Counted from the stretch's first letter, positions 54,698 to 63,096 are shown. The stretch: DNA of 64,000 nucleotides from Lederbergia citrea (GCF_018343525.1 NZ_JAGYPH010000001.1:806001-870000), one strand, 5' to 3'. The notes: a model not told the origin generated them from the letters alone. Translations and numbers: made by a program.

Positions 54698-56635
54698 TTG
54701 AATCAAAACACTTACGAAATATTAGAATTTAATCGTATTAAAGAAAAGGTTTCTGAATTTGCTTTAACTGATTTAGGAAAAGAACAAATTAAGGATATCA
54801 TTCCGTCAACGAATATGAAGCAAATACGTGCATGGTTAGATGAGGTTACAGAGTCTGTGGAAATTATTAAAAAAAGCTCTAGCATCCCGATCTCAGGATT
54901 AAATGGGATTGAACAAATATTGCAGCAGTTAAATAAAGGGCTCACTTTAAGACCAGATCAATTCATGAAGCTTATTGATTTTTTAACTTGTTGTAAAAAA
55001 TTGAAAAAATTCATGAAGGATAAAGAATTTTTGGCTCCTCGTGTTACTGCCTATGTGTACAACATAGAAGAACTTCCTCATCTTTTGGAGGAAATAGAAA
55101 AGAGTATCCGAAATAGTCAAGTAGATGATTACGCGAGTAAAGAATTATTAAAGCTCCGAAAACAAATCACTATTTTGGATGAACGGTTAAAGGAAAAGGT
55201 CAATCAAATTGTAAGGTCTAATAAGTATAAAACTTACATTCAAGAAGCGATTGTAAGTGAACGAAATGGAAGATACGTCATTCCTGTTAAAAAAGAACAT
55301 AAAGGGAAAATTCCAGGTACCGTTTTAGATACATCTGCATCCGGTGCAACTTTATATATTGAACCAACAGTTATATCATCCTTCCATGATGAAATTAATT
55401 CGTTAAAAGCATATGAGGAGATGGAAGTTGAAAGGATCTTGACATATTTAACTGGTTTAGTGGAAGAAAATCAATTACAAATACGTTTAGCCGTTGAAAC
55501 GATGGTCCATTATGATGTTTTATTTGCTAAGGCCAAATATTCGCGTGAAATAAATGGAAGAAGTGTTGAAATGAATGATTCACATCATATTTATTTAAAG
55601 GAAGCTAGACACCCTTTGTTAGGTAAACAGGCTGTTCCACTTACTGTAGAATTAGGAAGAGATTATCAAGCCTTAGTGATAACCGGCCCCAATACTGGAG
55701 GAAAAACTGTAACGCTTAAGACGGTTGGATTATTAACATTAATGATTCAGTCCGGTTTTCATATCCCTGTCGCTGAAGGGAGTCACGTAAGTATTTTTCA
55801 AAAAGTGTTGTTAGATATTGGGGACGGTCAGAGTATAGAGCAAAATTTGAGTACTTTTAGCTCGCATATTAAAAATATTATCGATATTTTGAAGGAGGCT
55901 AATGATCACAGCCTTATCTTATTGGATGAGTTAGGATCGGGAACAGATCCTGGAGAAGGGATGGGATTAGCAACTGCATTGCTAAAGCAATTTTCCCAAA
56001 AAGGAACAAGTATGTTGGCGACTACCCATTATAGTGAAATCAAAGATTTTGCAGACCAACAAGATGGCTTTATCAATGGTTCGATGGAATTCGATATTGA
56101 ATCATTAAAGCCAACATACCGGTTGATCATCGGAAAAGGAGGAGATAGTCAAGCTTTTGGAATCGCTCTAAAACTAGGGATGCATCCGAAGATTATTGAA
56201 GATGCACATAGAATCACGTATAAAGAAGAAAAAGAATATGCATTGGATGTGACAGATTTATATATAAAGAAAGAACTTGAGAAGCAAATTTCGATAAATC
56301 GATTTGCACGTAATAAAACACAAGAAAAAAGATTAGACAAAGAAAACGTCGAAAACTTTTTTCAAGGTGATAATGTCCGTATTCTTGCTACAGGGGAATT
56401 TGGAATCATCTATAAAGGGCCTGATTCGATGGGGAACTATATTGTTCAAGTGCAAAATGAGAAACGAACCTATAATCATAAGCGTTTGAAGCTATATATT
56501 TCGGCAAAAGAGCTATATCCAGATGACTATGATTTTAATATTATTTTTGAAACTAAAGAAAATCGAAAGGTAGAACGCCAAATGGAAAAAAGGCATGTTG
56601 ATGGGTTAGTAATTAATCATAAGGGCGAAAAATAA
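54698..56635 (+). CDS. MutS2-like ATPase lacking the Smr domain
   Basis: The 645-residue protein has MutS2 architecture: N-terminal helical core and clamp (about 1-310; GRYVIPVKKEHKGKIPGTVLDT), a MutS-type ATPase with Walker A GPNTGGKT (about 330-337), Walker B LILLDELGSGTDPGEG (about 405) and TTHYSEIKDFA, then a KOW-like segment (about 555-600; GDNVRILATGEFGIIYKG). It then ends about 45 residues later without the C-terminal Smr nuclease domain that brings true MutS2 to about 785 residues. MutS2 separates collided ribosomes. The attenuator-like leader suggests an inducible ribosome-acting paralogue. TTG start after AAAGGAGG. Confidence 0.85.
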   Translation: MNQNTYEILEFNRIKEKVSEFALTDLGKEQIKDIIPSTNMKQIRAWLDEVTESVEIIKKSSSIPISGLNGIEQILQQLNKGLTLRPDQFMKLIDFLTCCKKLKKFMKDKEFLAPRVTAYVYNIEELPHLLEEIEKSIRNSQVDDYASKELLKLRKQITILDERLKEKVNQIVRSNKYKTYIQEAIVSERNGRYVIPVKKEHKGKIPGTVLDTSASGATLYIEPTVISSFHDEINSLKAYEEMEVERILTYLTGLVEENQLQIRLAVETMVHYDVLFAKAKYSREINGRSVEMNDSHHIYLKEARHPLLGKQAVPLTVELGRDYQALVITGPNTGGKTVTLKTVGLLTLMIQSGFHIPVAEGSHVSIFQKVLLDIGDGQSIEQNLSTFSSHIKNIIDILKEANDHSLILLDELGSGTDPGEGMGLATALLKQFSQKGTSMLATTHYSEIKDFADQQDGFINGSMEFDIESLKPTYRLIIGKGGDSQAFGIALKLGMHPKIIEDAHRITYKEEKEYALDVTDLYIKKELEKQISINRFARNKTQEKRLDKENVENFFQGDNVRILATGEFGIIYKGPDSMGNYIVQVQNEKRTYNHKRLKLYISAKELYPDDYDFNIIFETKENRKVERQMEKRHVDGLVINHKGEK

Positions 56636-56681
56636 AAAAGGATTTTGTAATAGGTAAGGGGTTCTGTTTACAGTTTTCACG

Positions 56682-56724
56682 AAAACAGCTGATGGATAAT
56701 TATATCCATCAGCTGTTATTGTTT
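56682..56724. terminator. Bidirectional terminator after the MutS2-like gene
   Basis: A perfect 14-bp stem ACAGCTGATGGATA / TATCCATCAGCTGT, then TATTGTTT. Confidence 0.8.
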
Positions 56725-56740
56725 AGAACTTTCATTTAAG

Positions 56741-56914
56741 TTAAGTACCCATTTTTCTTCGCGTGTTACTCGCTTTTTTCGTTTGTTGACTTGAAAGCTT
56801 TTTTGTAGCAGTGCTACCTTTTAAATTTGCTTTTGAATTTTGTGCTGCTTTTTTTTCAGCTAGGCGTTGTTGGACTGCTTCTTGTAACGAAATTTTCTTA
56901 GGACCTTCAGACAT
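56741..56914 (-). CDS. Small basic hypothetical protein
   Basis: The 57-residue protein MSEGPKKISLQEAVQQRLAE... is rich in Lys, Ala, Gln, Ser and Thr with a basic, unstructured C-terminus (KKASNTRRKMGT). No family is recognised. It could bind nucleic acid or be a small spore protein, but nothing proves this. The start at 56914 has GAGGAGG 7 bases upstream; an earlier in-frame ATG lacks one. It is convergent with the MutS2-like gene. Confidence 0.6.
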   Translation of the reverse strand: MSEGPKKISLQEAVQQRLAEKKAAQNSKANLKGSTATKKLSSQQTKKASNTRRKMGT

Positions 56915-57167
56915 AATAGACCTCCTCAAGTAAATGAGTTGTAATAGATTCTTTAATTATAATGAAACTATACAAGTATGTATAGAGAAAAGGAAAAAGA
57001 GTTCTTTTAAAAATGTAATATTTTGCTGAGAAAAAATGATTGAAAATCAGATTGAAGAATGCAACATACGAGACTCTCATCAAATTCTCATCTTGTTATC
57101 TAAGTGTCCTCATAATTTCAATATAAGATATAAGTAAGATAAAGAAACAAACGGGAGGACATTTAAG

Positions 57168-57710
57168 ATGAATAACACATTAATGAGTATTTTAGGAGCA
57201 GGCTTAGTATTTTTTGGAGGAGCAATTGGTGCAGGTGCTCATACAAACCAAAATATAGATAAAAATGGAGATTTGATTAAGATTGAAGTGGCTAAAGATA
57301 TTGCTGCTAGGGCAGGAAGTGGAATTGTTGATAGTATTGATTTGAAAAAAGATGCGCAAGGACGCTTTATTTATGATGTAGAGATTGAACAAGAAGGCAG
57401 CTTTTTAGATATCGATTTAAGAATAGATGCTAGATCTGGTGAGGTCATTAAGATGGAAAAAGAAATAACCGATGATGACGGGGATCAAGACAATGATAGT
57501 CTCGCAATGAAACAGAACTTCAGAATATCTGAAGTACAAGCTATTGCGACGGCGATTGATGATACTCCAGGAAAGGTAATGGAAGTCGATTTGGAGCCGG
57601 ATAATGGCTACTATGAAATTGATATAAAAACTGGCAATACTGAAATCGAGGTTAAAGTAGATGCCCAATCTGGAAAGATCATTGATAAAGGATTGGATCA
57701 TAATAATTAA
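57168..57710 (+). CDS. Exported PepSY-domain protein
   Basis: The 180-residue protein has an N-terminal signal or anchor (about 1-24; LMSILGAGLVFFGGAIGAGA) and two PepSY repeats (about 33-98 and 115-178), each ending in a DARSGEVI or DAQSGKII motif. An Asp-rich linker (DDDGDQDND) separates them. PepSY domains often restrain extracellular proteases or act near the cell wall; the partner is unknown. GGGAGG precedes the ATG. It is a single gene with its own terminator. Confidence 0.85.
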   Translation: MNNTLMSILGAGLVFFGGAIGAGAHTNQNIDKNGDLIKIEVAKDIAARAGSGIVDSIDLKKDAQGRFIYDVEIEQEGSFLDIDLRIDARSGEVIKMEKEITDDDGDQDNDSLAMKQNFRISEVQAIATAIDDTPGKVMEVDLEPDNGYYEIDIKTGNTEIEVKVDAQSGKIIDKGLDHNN

Positions 57711-57723
57711 GTAAGCATAAGAG

Positions 57724-57760
57724 GCTGTCGAGAAATTGTATTTTTCTCGGCAATTTTTTA
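57724..57760 (+). terminator. Terminator of the PepSY gene
   Basis: Stem TGTCGAGAAA / TTTCTCGGCA then ATTTTTTA. Repeat H begins 29 bases later. Confidence 0.75.
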
Positions 57761-57788
57761 TTAATGGATGATCCCTGCTACGTGGCCT

Positions 57789-57917
57789 GTTGATTTCCGC
57801 TCCGGGCACTCTCTTTCCGCGGGGAGGTCCGGGAGCCTCCTCGGCGCTTTGGCGCCTTCGGGGTCTCCCGTGACCTCTCAATCCCGCAGGAGTAGAGTGC
57901 CCTCCGCTCCAATCACC
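57789..57917 (+). repeat. GC-rich repeat, type 2, copy H (forward)
   Basis: From GTTGATTTCCGCTCCGGGCA to CGCTCCAATCACC. It includes CTTTCCGCGGGGAGG, CTCGGCGCTTTGGCGCC and CCCGCAGGAGTAGAG. Its central part diverges from copies C and E. It converges with copy I. Confidence 0.82.
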
Positions 57918-57944
57918 AGACCAGAGGGAAATCAACCTAAAGAA

Positions 57945-58489
57945 TTGCAACACACTATTTCCAGCCTGAATAAGTGTGTCTCGATCTTTTCCTTATGCTC
58001 CTACCAAACATGACGTGTCACTACCTTTACCTTATATTTTGAACGTGTACATTGAGAAAGAAGAGGGCAGTTTTCACATTTCTTTGAATCCGATTTGTAT
58101 TTGCTGTAACCCTCACGGTTTGTTGTACTGTAGACTAATTCCTTTTTATTAGGGCATACATTTAGATCTCGGGATTTGTCCTATTCAAATTTCCATTTCG
58201 GAAATAAACCGGTAGTAGGATGGTAACGTTTGTGAGCGATTATTCTAAAGATTTTTTTATCAGAAATGAATAGAATTCGTAAAGATAACCAATAAACATC
58301 ATTTTAAAAAAAAGCAGGGGAACAGTAGGGCGTCCATTGTCATCGCCATAAAATGGGCGAACTTTTTCAAATAGAAAAGAAAAATCAATATATTTATCGA
58401 TTAAACGTAGAAGGTTGTAAATCCGGAACTAATTCGTCTATAGATACAAACTCATATTCACTTTGGCTAAACTCTTTTGGCCTAAACAT
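57945..58489 (-). pseudogene. Decayed IS1182-family transposase
   Basis: On the minus strand an ATG at 58489 opens MFRPKEFSQSEYEFVSIDEL, an IS1182-type N-terminus. After a frameshift the text FLFEKVRPFYGDDNGRPT and FKMMFIGYLYEF is readable in another frame. A large internal deletion follows. The C-terminal part then reads TTNREGYSKYKSDSKKCENC, PLLSQCTRSKYKVKVVTRHVW. The Cys-rich CENCPLLSQC motif and TRHVW are typical. Frameshifts, stops and the deletion show it is inactive. It fills most of the space between repeats H and I. Confidence 0.75.
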
Positions 58490-58537
58490 TGATTTCACCA
58501 CTTATTGTTGAGATGAAGGTCTTTATTGAATCCGCCT

Positions 58538-58666
58538 GTTGATTGGAGCGGAAGGCGCGAAGACTCCTGCGGGAGTACGGGGCAGGGGAGACCCCACAGG
58601 CGCCCCGCGCCGAGGAGGCTCCCCGGCACGCCCGCGGAAAGCGAAGCGCCTGGAGCGCAAATCAAC
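58538..58666 (-). repeat. GC-rich repeat, type 2, copy I (reverse)
   Basis: The ends are GTTGATTGGAGCGGAAGGCG and GCGCCTGGAGCGCAAATCAAC. It contains GACTCCTGCGGGAGTACGGG, CGCCGAGGAGGCTCC and CCCGCGGAAAGCG. It is inverted relative to H. Confidence 0.84.
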
Positions 58667-58738
58667 AGACATGTTGAAGAGCCATGTAATAATATTATAT
58701 TAAATTTACGTGGTGATTTATTAAAGAATGAGGATAAA

Positions 58739-58773
58739 ATAAAAGGCCATCGAAGGTTATTCGACAGCCTTTT
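58739..58773. terminator. Terminator of the minus-strand membrane protein gene
   Basis: Stem AAAAGGC ... GCCTTTT with an inner TCGAA/TTCGA, T-runs on both strands. Confidence 0.75.
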
Positions 58774-58774
58774 A

Positions 58775-59404
58775 TTATAGTTCGAGTTTAGAAAATGGTT
58801 GAAAAAACTTAACGCCTCTTCGGTTTTTCGGGATCCATTTCATATCTAAAATGAGATGGCTTAAATAACCAATACTACATACGAACATGACTCCGTCGAT
58901 TTTTATGTCTTGTTCTAAAAAATATCCAAATCCGCTAAAATAACCTAAACCAATGAGTGAATGGGTTAATGAGCGGTGGGGGAGACGGGAAGCGATGCTA
59001 ATATAAACACCTAACATAATGAGCCATGTACTTTGTAACGAAATGCCGGCAGCACCGATGGCTAGACCTGTTAATAATAACATCATTTTTTGTTTAACGA
59101 TGATTGATGGTAGGGTAAGTAATCCGGCCCCGACAATTATTCCAAGCCATGGGAAATTGGTTGAACTGCCCCAAACACTATAAATGATCACCATTATCCC
59201 CAGCAGGCCCAATAAGAAAACCAGCCAATTTTTATTCATTGTAACTCTTTTGGCCAAAGTCCCATTTACATCCAAATCAGGCACTAAGCCTACACATCCA
59301 CCTAGAAGTGTAAGTGAAACGGCTGTGGACAAATCCGCACCAATGTAATTGGCAACACCAGCCCCTGCAATTCCTCCAACTATAAAGTGTGTCTTTCCAT
59401 CCAT
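58775..59404 (-). CDS. YdjM-like membrane-bound metal-dependent hydrolase family protein
   Basis: The 209-residue membrane protein starts MDGKTHFIVGGIAGAGVANY and has five or six helices with the family's conserved sites: THF near the start, LVPDLDVNGT (about 43-52), LPHRSLTHSLIG (about 137-148) and SHLILDM (about 180-186). These His/Asp clusters probably bind metal. LexA-regulated YdjM of E. coli belongs to this family; the reaction is unknown. The start at 59404 has AAAGGA upstream. It is divergent from exoA. Confidence 0.82.
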   Translation of the reverse strand: MDGKTHFIVGGIAGAGVANYIGADLSTAVSLTLLGGCVGLVPDLDVNGTLAKRVTMNKNWLVFLLGLLGIMVIIYSVWGSSTNFPWLGIIVGAGLLTLPSIIVKQKMMLLLTGLAIGAAGISLQSTWLIMLGVYISIASRLPHRSLTHSLIGLGYFSGFGYFLEQDIKIDGVMFVCSIGYLSHLILDMKWIPKNRRGVKFFQPFSKLEL

Positions 59405-59534
59405 AATATGTATTCCTTTCTTGTTAACAATTCTTGCTGCTATTATTAGTATAGCAAACCCGATCACTTGTTTGGTAGTGAGAAAAGTGTCATTATGATA
59501 GTAGGATTCTACAATAAAGGGGACATCGTTTGTT

Positions 59535-60293
59535 ATGAAACTGGTATCTTGGAATGTTAATGGAATAAGAGCTTGTGTTCGTAAAGGATTTTTAGAATAC
59601 TTTAATGAAGTTGATGCCGATATATTTTGCATTCAAGAAACAAAATTACAAGAAGGGCAAATCGAGTTAGATTTGGAAGGTTACCACCAATACTGGAATT
59701 ATGCAGTTAAGAAAGGATATTCCGGTACCGCTATTTTCACTAAACATCAACCATTGTCAGTGAAATATGGAGTAGGGGATGCTGACGAGGAAGCTGAAGG
59801 AAGAATCATCACATTAGAATATGAAGATTTTTACCTTATCAATGTATATACTCCTAACGCGCAAAGGGATCTCGCTAGATTGGCATTCCGTTTATCATGG
59901 GAAGATGAAATGCTCGCCTACATAAAAAACTTGGATGAAATAAAGCCAGTAATACTATGCGGAGATTTAAATGTTGCCCATCGGGAAATCGATTTAAAAA
60001 ATCCAAAATCAAATAAAGGTAACTCCGGATTTACTGTTGAAGAAAGAGGTAAGTTTTCGACCATGCTTGATATAGGATTCATCGATTCATTCCGTTATTT
60101 TTATCCAGATCAAGAAGGAGCATATACGTGGTGGTCTTACATGAATAAAGTGCGTGAAAGAAATATTGGCTGGAGAATTGATTATTTTATTGTATCAGAA
60201 CGGTTGGCAAGTACTTTACAAGATTCACAGATTCATTGTGAAATCATGGGCAGTGACCATTGTCCTGTTGCACTTAAACTAAATATCACGTAG
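59535..60293 (+). CDS. exoA: Exodeoxyribonuclease III / AP endonuclease ExoA
   Basis: The 252-residue enzyme cuts DNA at abasic sites and removes 3' blocking groups in base-excision repair. The length matches B. subtilis ExoA, and key motifs are present: MKLVSWNVNGIRA, CIQETKLQ (metal Glu), YTPNAQRDLARL, GDLNVAHREIDL, and the terminal GWRIDYF and GSDHCPVAL with the catalytic Asp-His. AAGGGGA lies upstream. It is followed 13 bases later by an SDR gene. Confidence 0.94.
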   Translation: MKLVSWNVNGIRACVRKGFLEYFNEVDADIFCIQETKLQEGQIELDLEGYHQYWNYAVKKGYSGTAIFTKHQPLSVKYGVGDADEEAEGRIITLEYEDFYLINVYTPNAQRDLARLAFRLSWEDEMLAYIKNLDEIKPVILCGDLNVAHREIDLKNPKSNKGNSGFTVEERGKFSTMLDIGFIDSFRYFYPDQEGAYTWWSYMNKVRERNIGWRIDYFIVSERLASTLQDSQIHCEIMGSDHCPVALKLNIT

Positions 60294-60306
60294 GAGAGGA
60301 AATAAC

Positions 60307-61161
60307 GTGAAAAACAAAACGGCTATTATAACAGGTGCATCAAGTGGATTTGGGTTATTAACGACATTAGAGCTGGCTAAGCGAGGTTTTTCAGTAATAG
60401 CGACGATGAGGAACCTAGAAAGCAAGAGGACGATAATAGAATTATGTAAACAACACGGTGTTGAAACCAACTTTACGTATATGCAATTAGACGTAACATG
60501 TGCGGAATCTATTAACAGCTTTTCAGCACAGTTAACTGCCTTTTCTTCAGTAGATATTTTGATTAATAATGCTGGCTATGCGCTAGGCGGGTTTTGCGAG
60601 GAGGTAAGCATACAAGAATATAAGGAGCAATTCGAAACAAATTTCTTTGGTGCAATATCAGTCACGCAGGCAGTTCTTCCATATATGAGAAAGCAAAAGC
60701 ATGGAAAAATAATCAATATGAGTAGTATCTCGGGAAAAATAGGATTTCCAGGTTTATCACCATATGTGTCATCTAAGTATGCATTCGAAGGATGGACCGA
60801 ATGCTTAAGATTAGAAGTAAAACCGTATGGAATCGATGTAGCCTTGGTTGAACCTGGTTCTTTTCAAACAAATATTTGGTCTAAAGGGAAAAAGATTGCA
60901 GAAAAATCTCAAATAAACACATCTCCATACTTTTCATATTTACAGGCAATTGAAAATGAATTAGGAAGAGGGAAAGGTAAATATGGAAATCCTCAAATCG
61001 TTGCCTTACTTATTGCCGAGTTATGTTCAGAAAAGGAATTTCGGAGACTTAGGTATCCAATTGGTAAGGGAGTGAAACTTGCCTTTTTCTTAAAAACCAT
61101 TCTTCCGTGGATTGCATGGGAAAAACTTTTCTATAAAAGACTAGGTACGACAATAATTTAA
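60307..61161 (+). CDS. Short-chain dehydrogenase/reductase
   Basis: The 284-residue SDR oxidoreductase has the cofactor motif TGASSGFG (about 9-16), NNAGYA (about 90), the catalytic Ser in NMSSISGKIG and the YVSSK active site (about 154-158). The C-terminal extension and overall size resemble B. subtilis YusZ. The substrate is unknown. The start is GTG after GGAGAGG, closely behind exoA, so the two may be co-transcribed. Confidence 0.87.
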   Translation: MKNKTAIITGASSGFGLLTTLELAKRGFSVIATMRNLESKRTIIELCKQHGVETNFTYMQLDVTCAESINSFSAQLTAFSSVDILINNAGYALGGFCEEVSIQEYKEQFETNFFGAISVTQAVLPYMRKQKHGKIINMSSISGKIGFPGLSPYVSSKYAFEGWTECLRLEVKPYGIDVALVEPGSFQTNIWSKGKKIAEKSQINTSPYFSYLQAIENELGRGKGKYGNPQIVALLIAELCSEKEFRRLRYPIGKGVKLAFFLKTILPWIAWEKLFYKRLGTTII

Positions 61162-61205
61162 ATTTACTGACAAAAGTGATATATTCAGTATAAGGGGGAG
61201 AGTGT

Positions 61206-62228
61206 ATGATGATTAAATTTAGAAAAGAAGAAGAGTTCTTTACTTTTTACGATGGAAAAGGAACTATGATTGAAAGAAAAACGGAGGTCCGTTTTGATCC
61301 ATTAACAGGGGAGTCTTCCCGTCTTGTTTTTGATCCAGGTTTAGCGCCAACGCCTCCAGATTATACGGAAGCTGCAGAACAAACGGGTGGTGCGAAATGC
61401 CCGTTTTGCCCCGAAAACATTTTGGATATGACGCCGATTTTCCCAAAAGAAATTGCTAAAGAAGGACGTATTATGCAGGGAGACGCGATTCTTTTTCCCA
61501 ATCTTTTTCCTTATAGCAAGCATAATGGTGTGGTTGTTTTCTCCGGCCAGCATTATGTTCGACTAGAAGATTTCACTATACAAATGATAAAAGATGCTTA
61601 TTTGGCGGCGCAAACTTATATTAAAAAAGTTCAAAATATTGATCCAAAAGCCCGATTTGCATCAATAAACTGGAACTATCTTCCGTTTTCAGGAGGGAGT
61701 ATCCTTCACCCGCATTTACACGTAATTGTTTCCGAGTCGCCAACAAATTACCAAGCCCTTACAAACGAGAAAACAAAAGAGTTTGAGTTAGAAAAAGGGG
61801 AAGGGTACTTCAAAGCCCTTTATGAAACAGAAAAGGAAATCGGGGAAAGGTGGATTGGCGAGAAAGGAAATATAGCTTGGGTACACGCCTTTGCACCAAA
61901 AAGCCATAACGACTTTATCGGGATTTTTAGAAACGCCTATTCACTTCATGACATTTCCAAGCAAGATTGGCTTGATTTCGCTCAAGGCTTAAAGGGAATT
62001 TTTGCAACACTCTCAGAACAAGGATTTGCTAGTTTTAATTTAATGTTAGACGTACCAACTAATCCCGAATCTAAACAGCCGATTCATATCAGGCTTATTC
62101 CGCGGATAAATATTGGCATGCTTGATACGAGCGATATTAGTTTTTTCCAAGCTTTACATCAAGAACCTCTTTCAGTTAAGATACCTGAAGCTGTAGCTGC
62201 CAAAGCTCGCACAAACTTTAATTATTAA
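61206..62228 (+). CDS. GalT-like HIT-superfamily nucleotidyltransferase family protein
   Basis: The 340-residue protein resembles galactose-1-phosphate uridylyltransferases: a CPFCPEN zinc motif (about 61-67) and the HIT-type active motif HPHLHVIV (about 170-177). Both halves of the dimeric HIT repeat seem present, the second degenerate (around 225-320). It lacks galactose genes as neighbours, so true GalT activity is doubtful. AAGGGGGAGAG precedes the ATG. Confidence 0.75.
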   Translation: MMIKFRKEEEFFTFYDGKGTMIERKTEVRFDPLTGESSRLVFDPGLAPTPPDYTEAAEQTGGAKCPFCPENILDMTPIFPKEIAKEGRIMQGDAILFPNLFPYSKHNGVVVFSGQHYVRLEDFTIQMIKDAYLAAQTYIKKVQNIDPKARFASINWNYLPFSGGSILHPHLHVIVSESPTNYQALTNEKTKEFELEKGEGYFKALYETEKEIGERWIGEKGNIAWVHAFAPKSHNDFIGIFRNAYSLHDISKQDWLDFAQGLKGIFATLSEQGFASFNLMLDVPTNPESKQPIHIRLIPRINIGMLDTSDISFFQALHQEPLSVKIPEAVAAKARTNFNY

Positions 62229-62305
62229 CCATTTGATTTACCTCCTGCAACAATCATATCATCGTTCAATATGATATTGATGTAATGATATATGGAGGTG
62301 GAGGT

Positions 62306-62734
62306 ATGGCTGTTGTAAAAGCCAGAGAAGCGGATATTAACATGTTGGCTAGACTCTTAAGAGCAGAGGCAGAAGGGGAAGGTCAACAGGGAATGCTAAT
62401 GGTAGGCAATGTGGGAATCAACCGGATCAGAGCGAATTGTTCCGATTTTAAAGGCATCCGCACTATCCCGCAAATGATTCACCAGCCTCATGCATTTGAA
62501 GCAGTTACCCATGGCTATTTTTATCAGGCAGCAAGGGAGAAGGAAAAATCATTAGCTAGAAGAGCAGTGAATGGCCATCGACTTTGGCCGGCTAAATTCA
62601 GTTTGTGGTATTTCAGGCCAACAGGAGACTGTCCGGCTACATGGTATGACCAACCATTCGTAGGGCGCCATAAATTGCATTGTTTTTACGAGCCAACCGC
62701 CGCTGAATGTGAGAATGTATATAACACATTTTAA
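62306..62734 (+). CDS. cwlJ: Spore cortex-lytic enzyme CwlJ
   Basis: The 142-residue protein has the length of B. subtilis CwlJ and is very similar throughout: MAVVKAREADINMLARLLRA, EGEGQQGMLMVGNVGINR (with catalytic Glu), HQPHAFEAVTHGYFYQ, and FSLWYFRPTGDCPATWY. CwlJ degrades cortex peptidoglycan during germination and is triggered by calcium-dipicolinate. The start at 62306 has GGAGG upstream. The partner gerQ is not in the window. An AT-rich palindrome (ATCATAT ... ATATGAT, about 62256-62278) precedes it. A clear sigma-E promoter was not found by eye. Confidence 0.95.
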   Translation: MAVVKAREADINMLARLLRAEAEGEGQQGMLMVGNVGINRIRANCSDFKGIRTIPQMIHQPHAFEAVTHGYFYQAAREKEKSLARRAVNGHRLWPAKFSLWYFRPTGDCPATWYDQPFVGRHKLHCFYEPTAAECENVYNTF

Positions 62735-62741
62735 CTTTATT

Positions 62742-62802
62742 CAGCAGAAGTCTCCCACTTCAATAAGGGGCGAGATGAATGCAAACAGTTGGGGGGGTTA
62801 TC
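62742..62802 (+). mobile_element. Possible right-end remnant of an IS200/IS605-type element
   Basis: The segment AAGTCTCCCACTTCAATAAG, then GGGGCGAGATGAATG with a G-run, resembles the hairpin-bearing end downstream of tnpB genes in Bacillaceae, where the omega RNA lies. No tnpB or tnpA sequence remains. The match is from memory and weak. Confidence 0.3.
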
Positions 62803-62833
62803 GAAAAATTTACCGTATTTGATATGTTATATA

Positions 62834-62861
62834 GAAAAAACCGCTTATTGAGTGGTTTTTT
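62834..62861 (+). terminator. Terminator-like hairpin 1 after cwlJ
   Basis: Stem AAAAACCGCT / AGTGGTTTTT with A and T runs, about 100 bases after cwlJ. Confidence 0.65.
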
Positions 62862-62888
62862 ACTCATACATTTAATCCACGCCTAGGT

Positions 62889-62921
62889 AATCACCGTGAT
62901 TTATATTACGGTGATTTTTTA
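62889..62921 (+). terminator. Terminator-like hairpin 2 after cwlJ
   Basis: Stem AATCACCGT / ACGGTGATT with TTTT; a second strong hairpin 27 bases after the first. Confidence 0.75.
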
Positions 62922-63015
62922 GTTTTATATCAAAAACAGAAGTATCCCCGTTTTATTTCCAACTTTGATCATATCCCTGAGGGCTTTGTGGGACAAAAAT
63001 ACAGGAGGCCCAAAG

Positions 63016-63096
63016 ATGTTTGGATTATTGCACAATTATGATTGGGAAGATAGGTGGAGAGTGATTGGTAAAGGAGGGATATTAATCATTGTTTAG
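63016..63096 (+). CDS. Candidate 26-residue small ORF before the membrane protein gene
   Basis: The frame MFGLLHNYDWEDRWRVIGKG + GILIIV has CAGGAGG 7 bases before its ATG. The sequence GGGCTTTGTGGG just upstream can pair with CCCAAAG at the start codon, so the site may be gated. It ends 48 bases before the next gene's start. It could be a small protein or a leader peptide; no family is recognised. Confidence 0.35.
   Translation: MFGLLHNYDWEDRWRVIGKGGILIIV

Noticed and set aside
57417..57953. A minus-strand frame of 178 codons across the PepSY gene and repeat H
   Set aside because: It is antisense to a well-supported gene and then reads the GC-rich repeat; no ribosome site or family was seen.
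58526..58780. Frames through repeat I (and likewise 26297-26485 in F, 37792-37980 in G and 5199-5429 in C)
   Set aside because: These translate the palindromic repeats into Pro/Arg/Gly-rich text that recurs between copies only because the DNA is repeated.
61206..62228. True galT of the Leloir pathway
   Set aside because: The HIT and zinc motifs fit the superfamily, but there are no galactose genes nearby and the second half is divergent, so a generic name is used.
62256..62278. AT-rich palindrome before cwlJ as a specific operator
   Set aside because: A short AT-rich inverted repeat in AT-rich DNA; no regulator is implied by neighbours.
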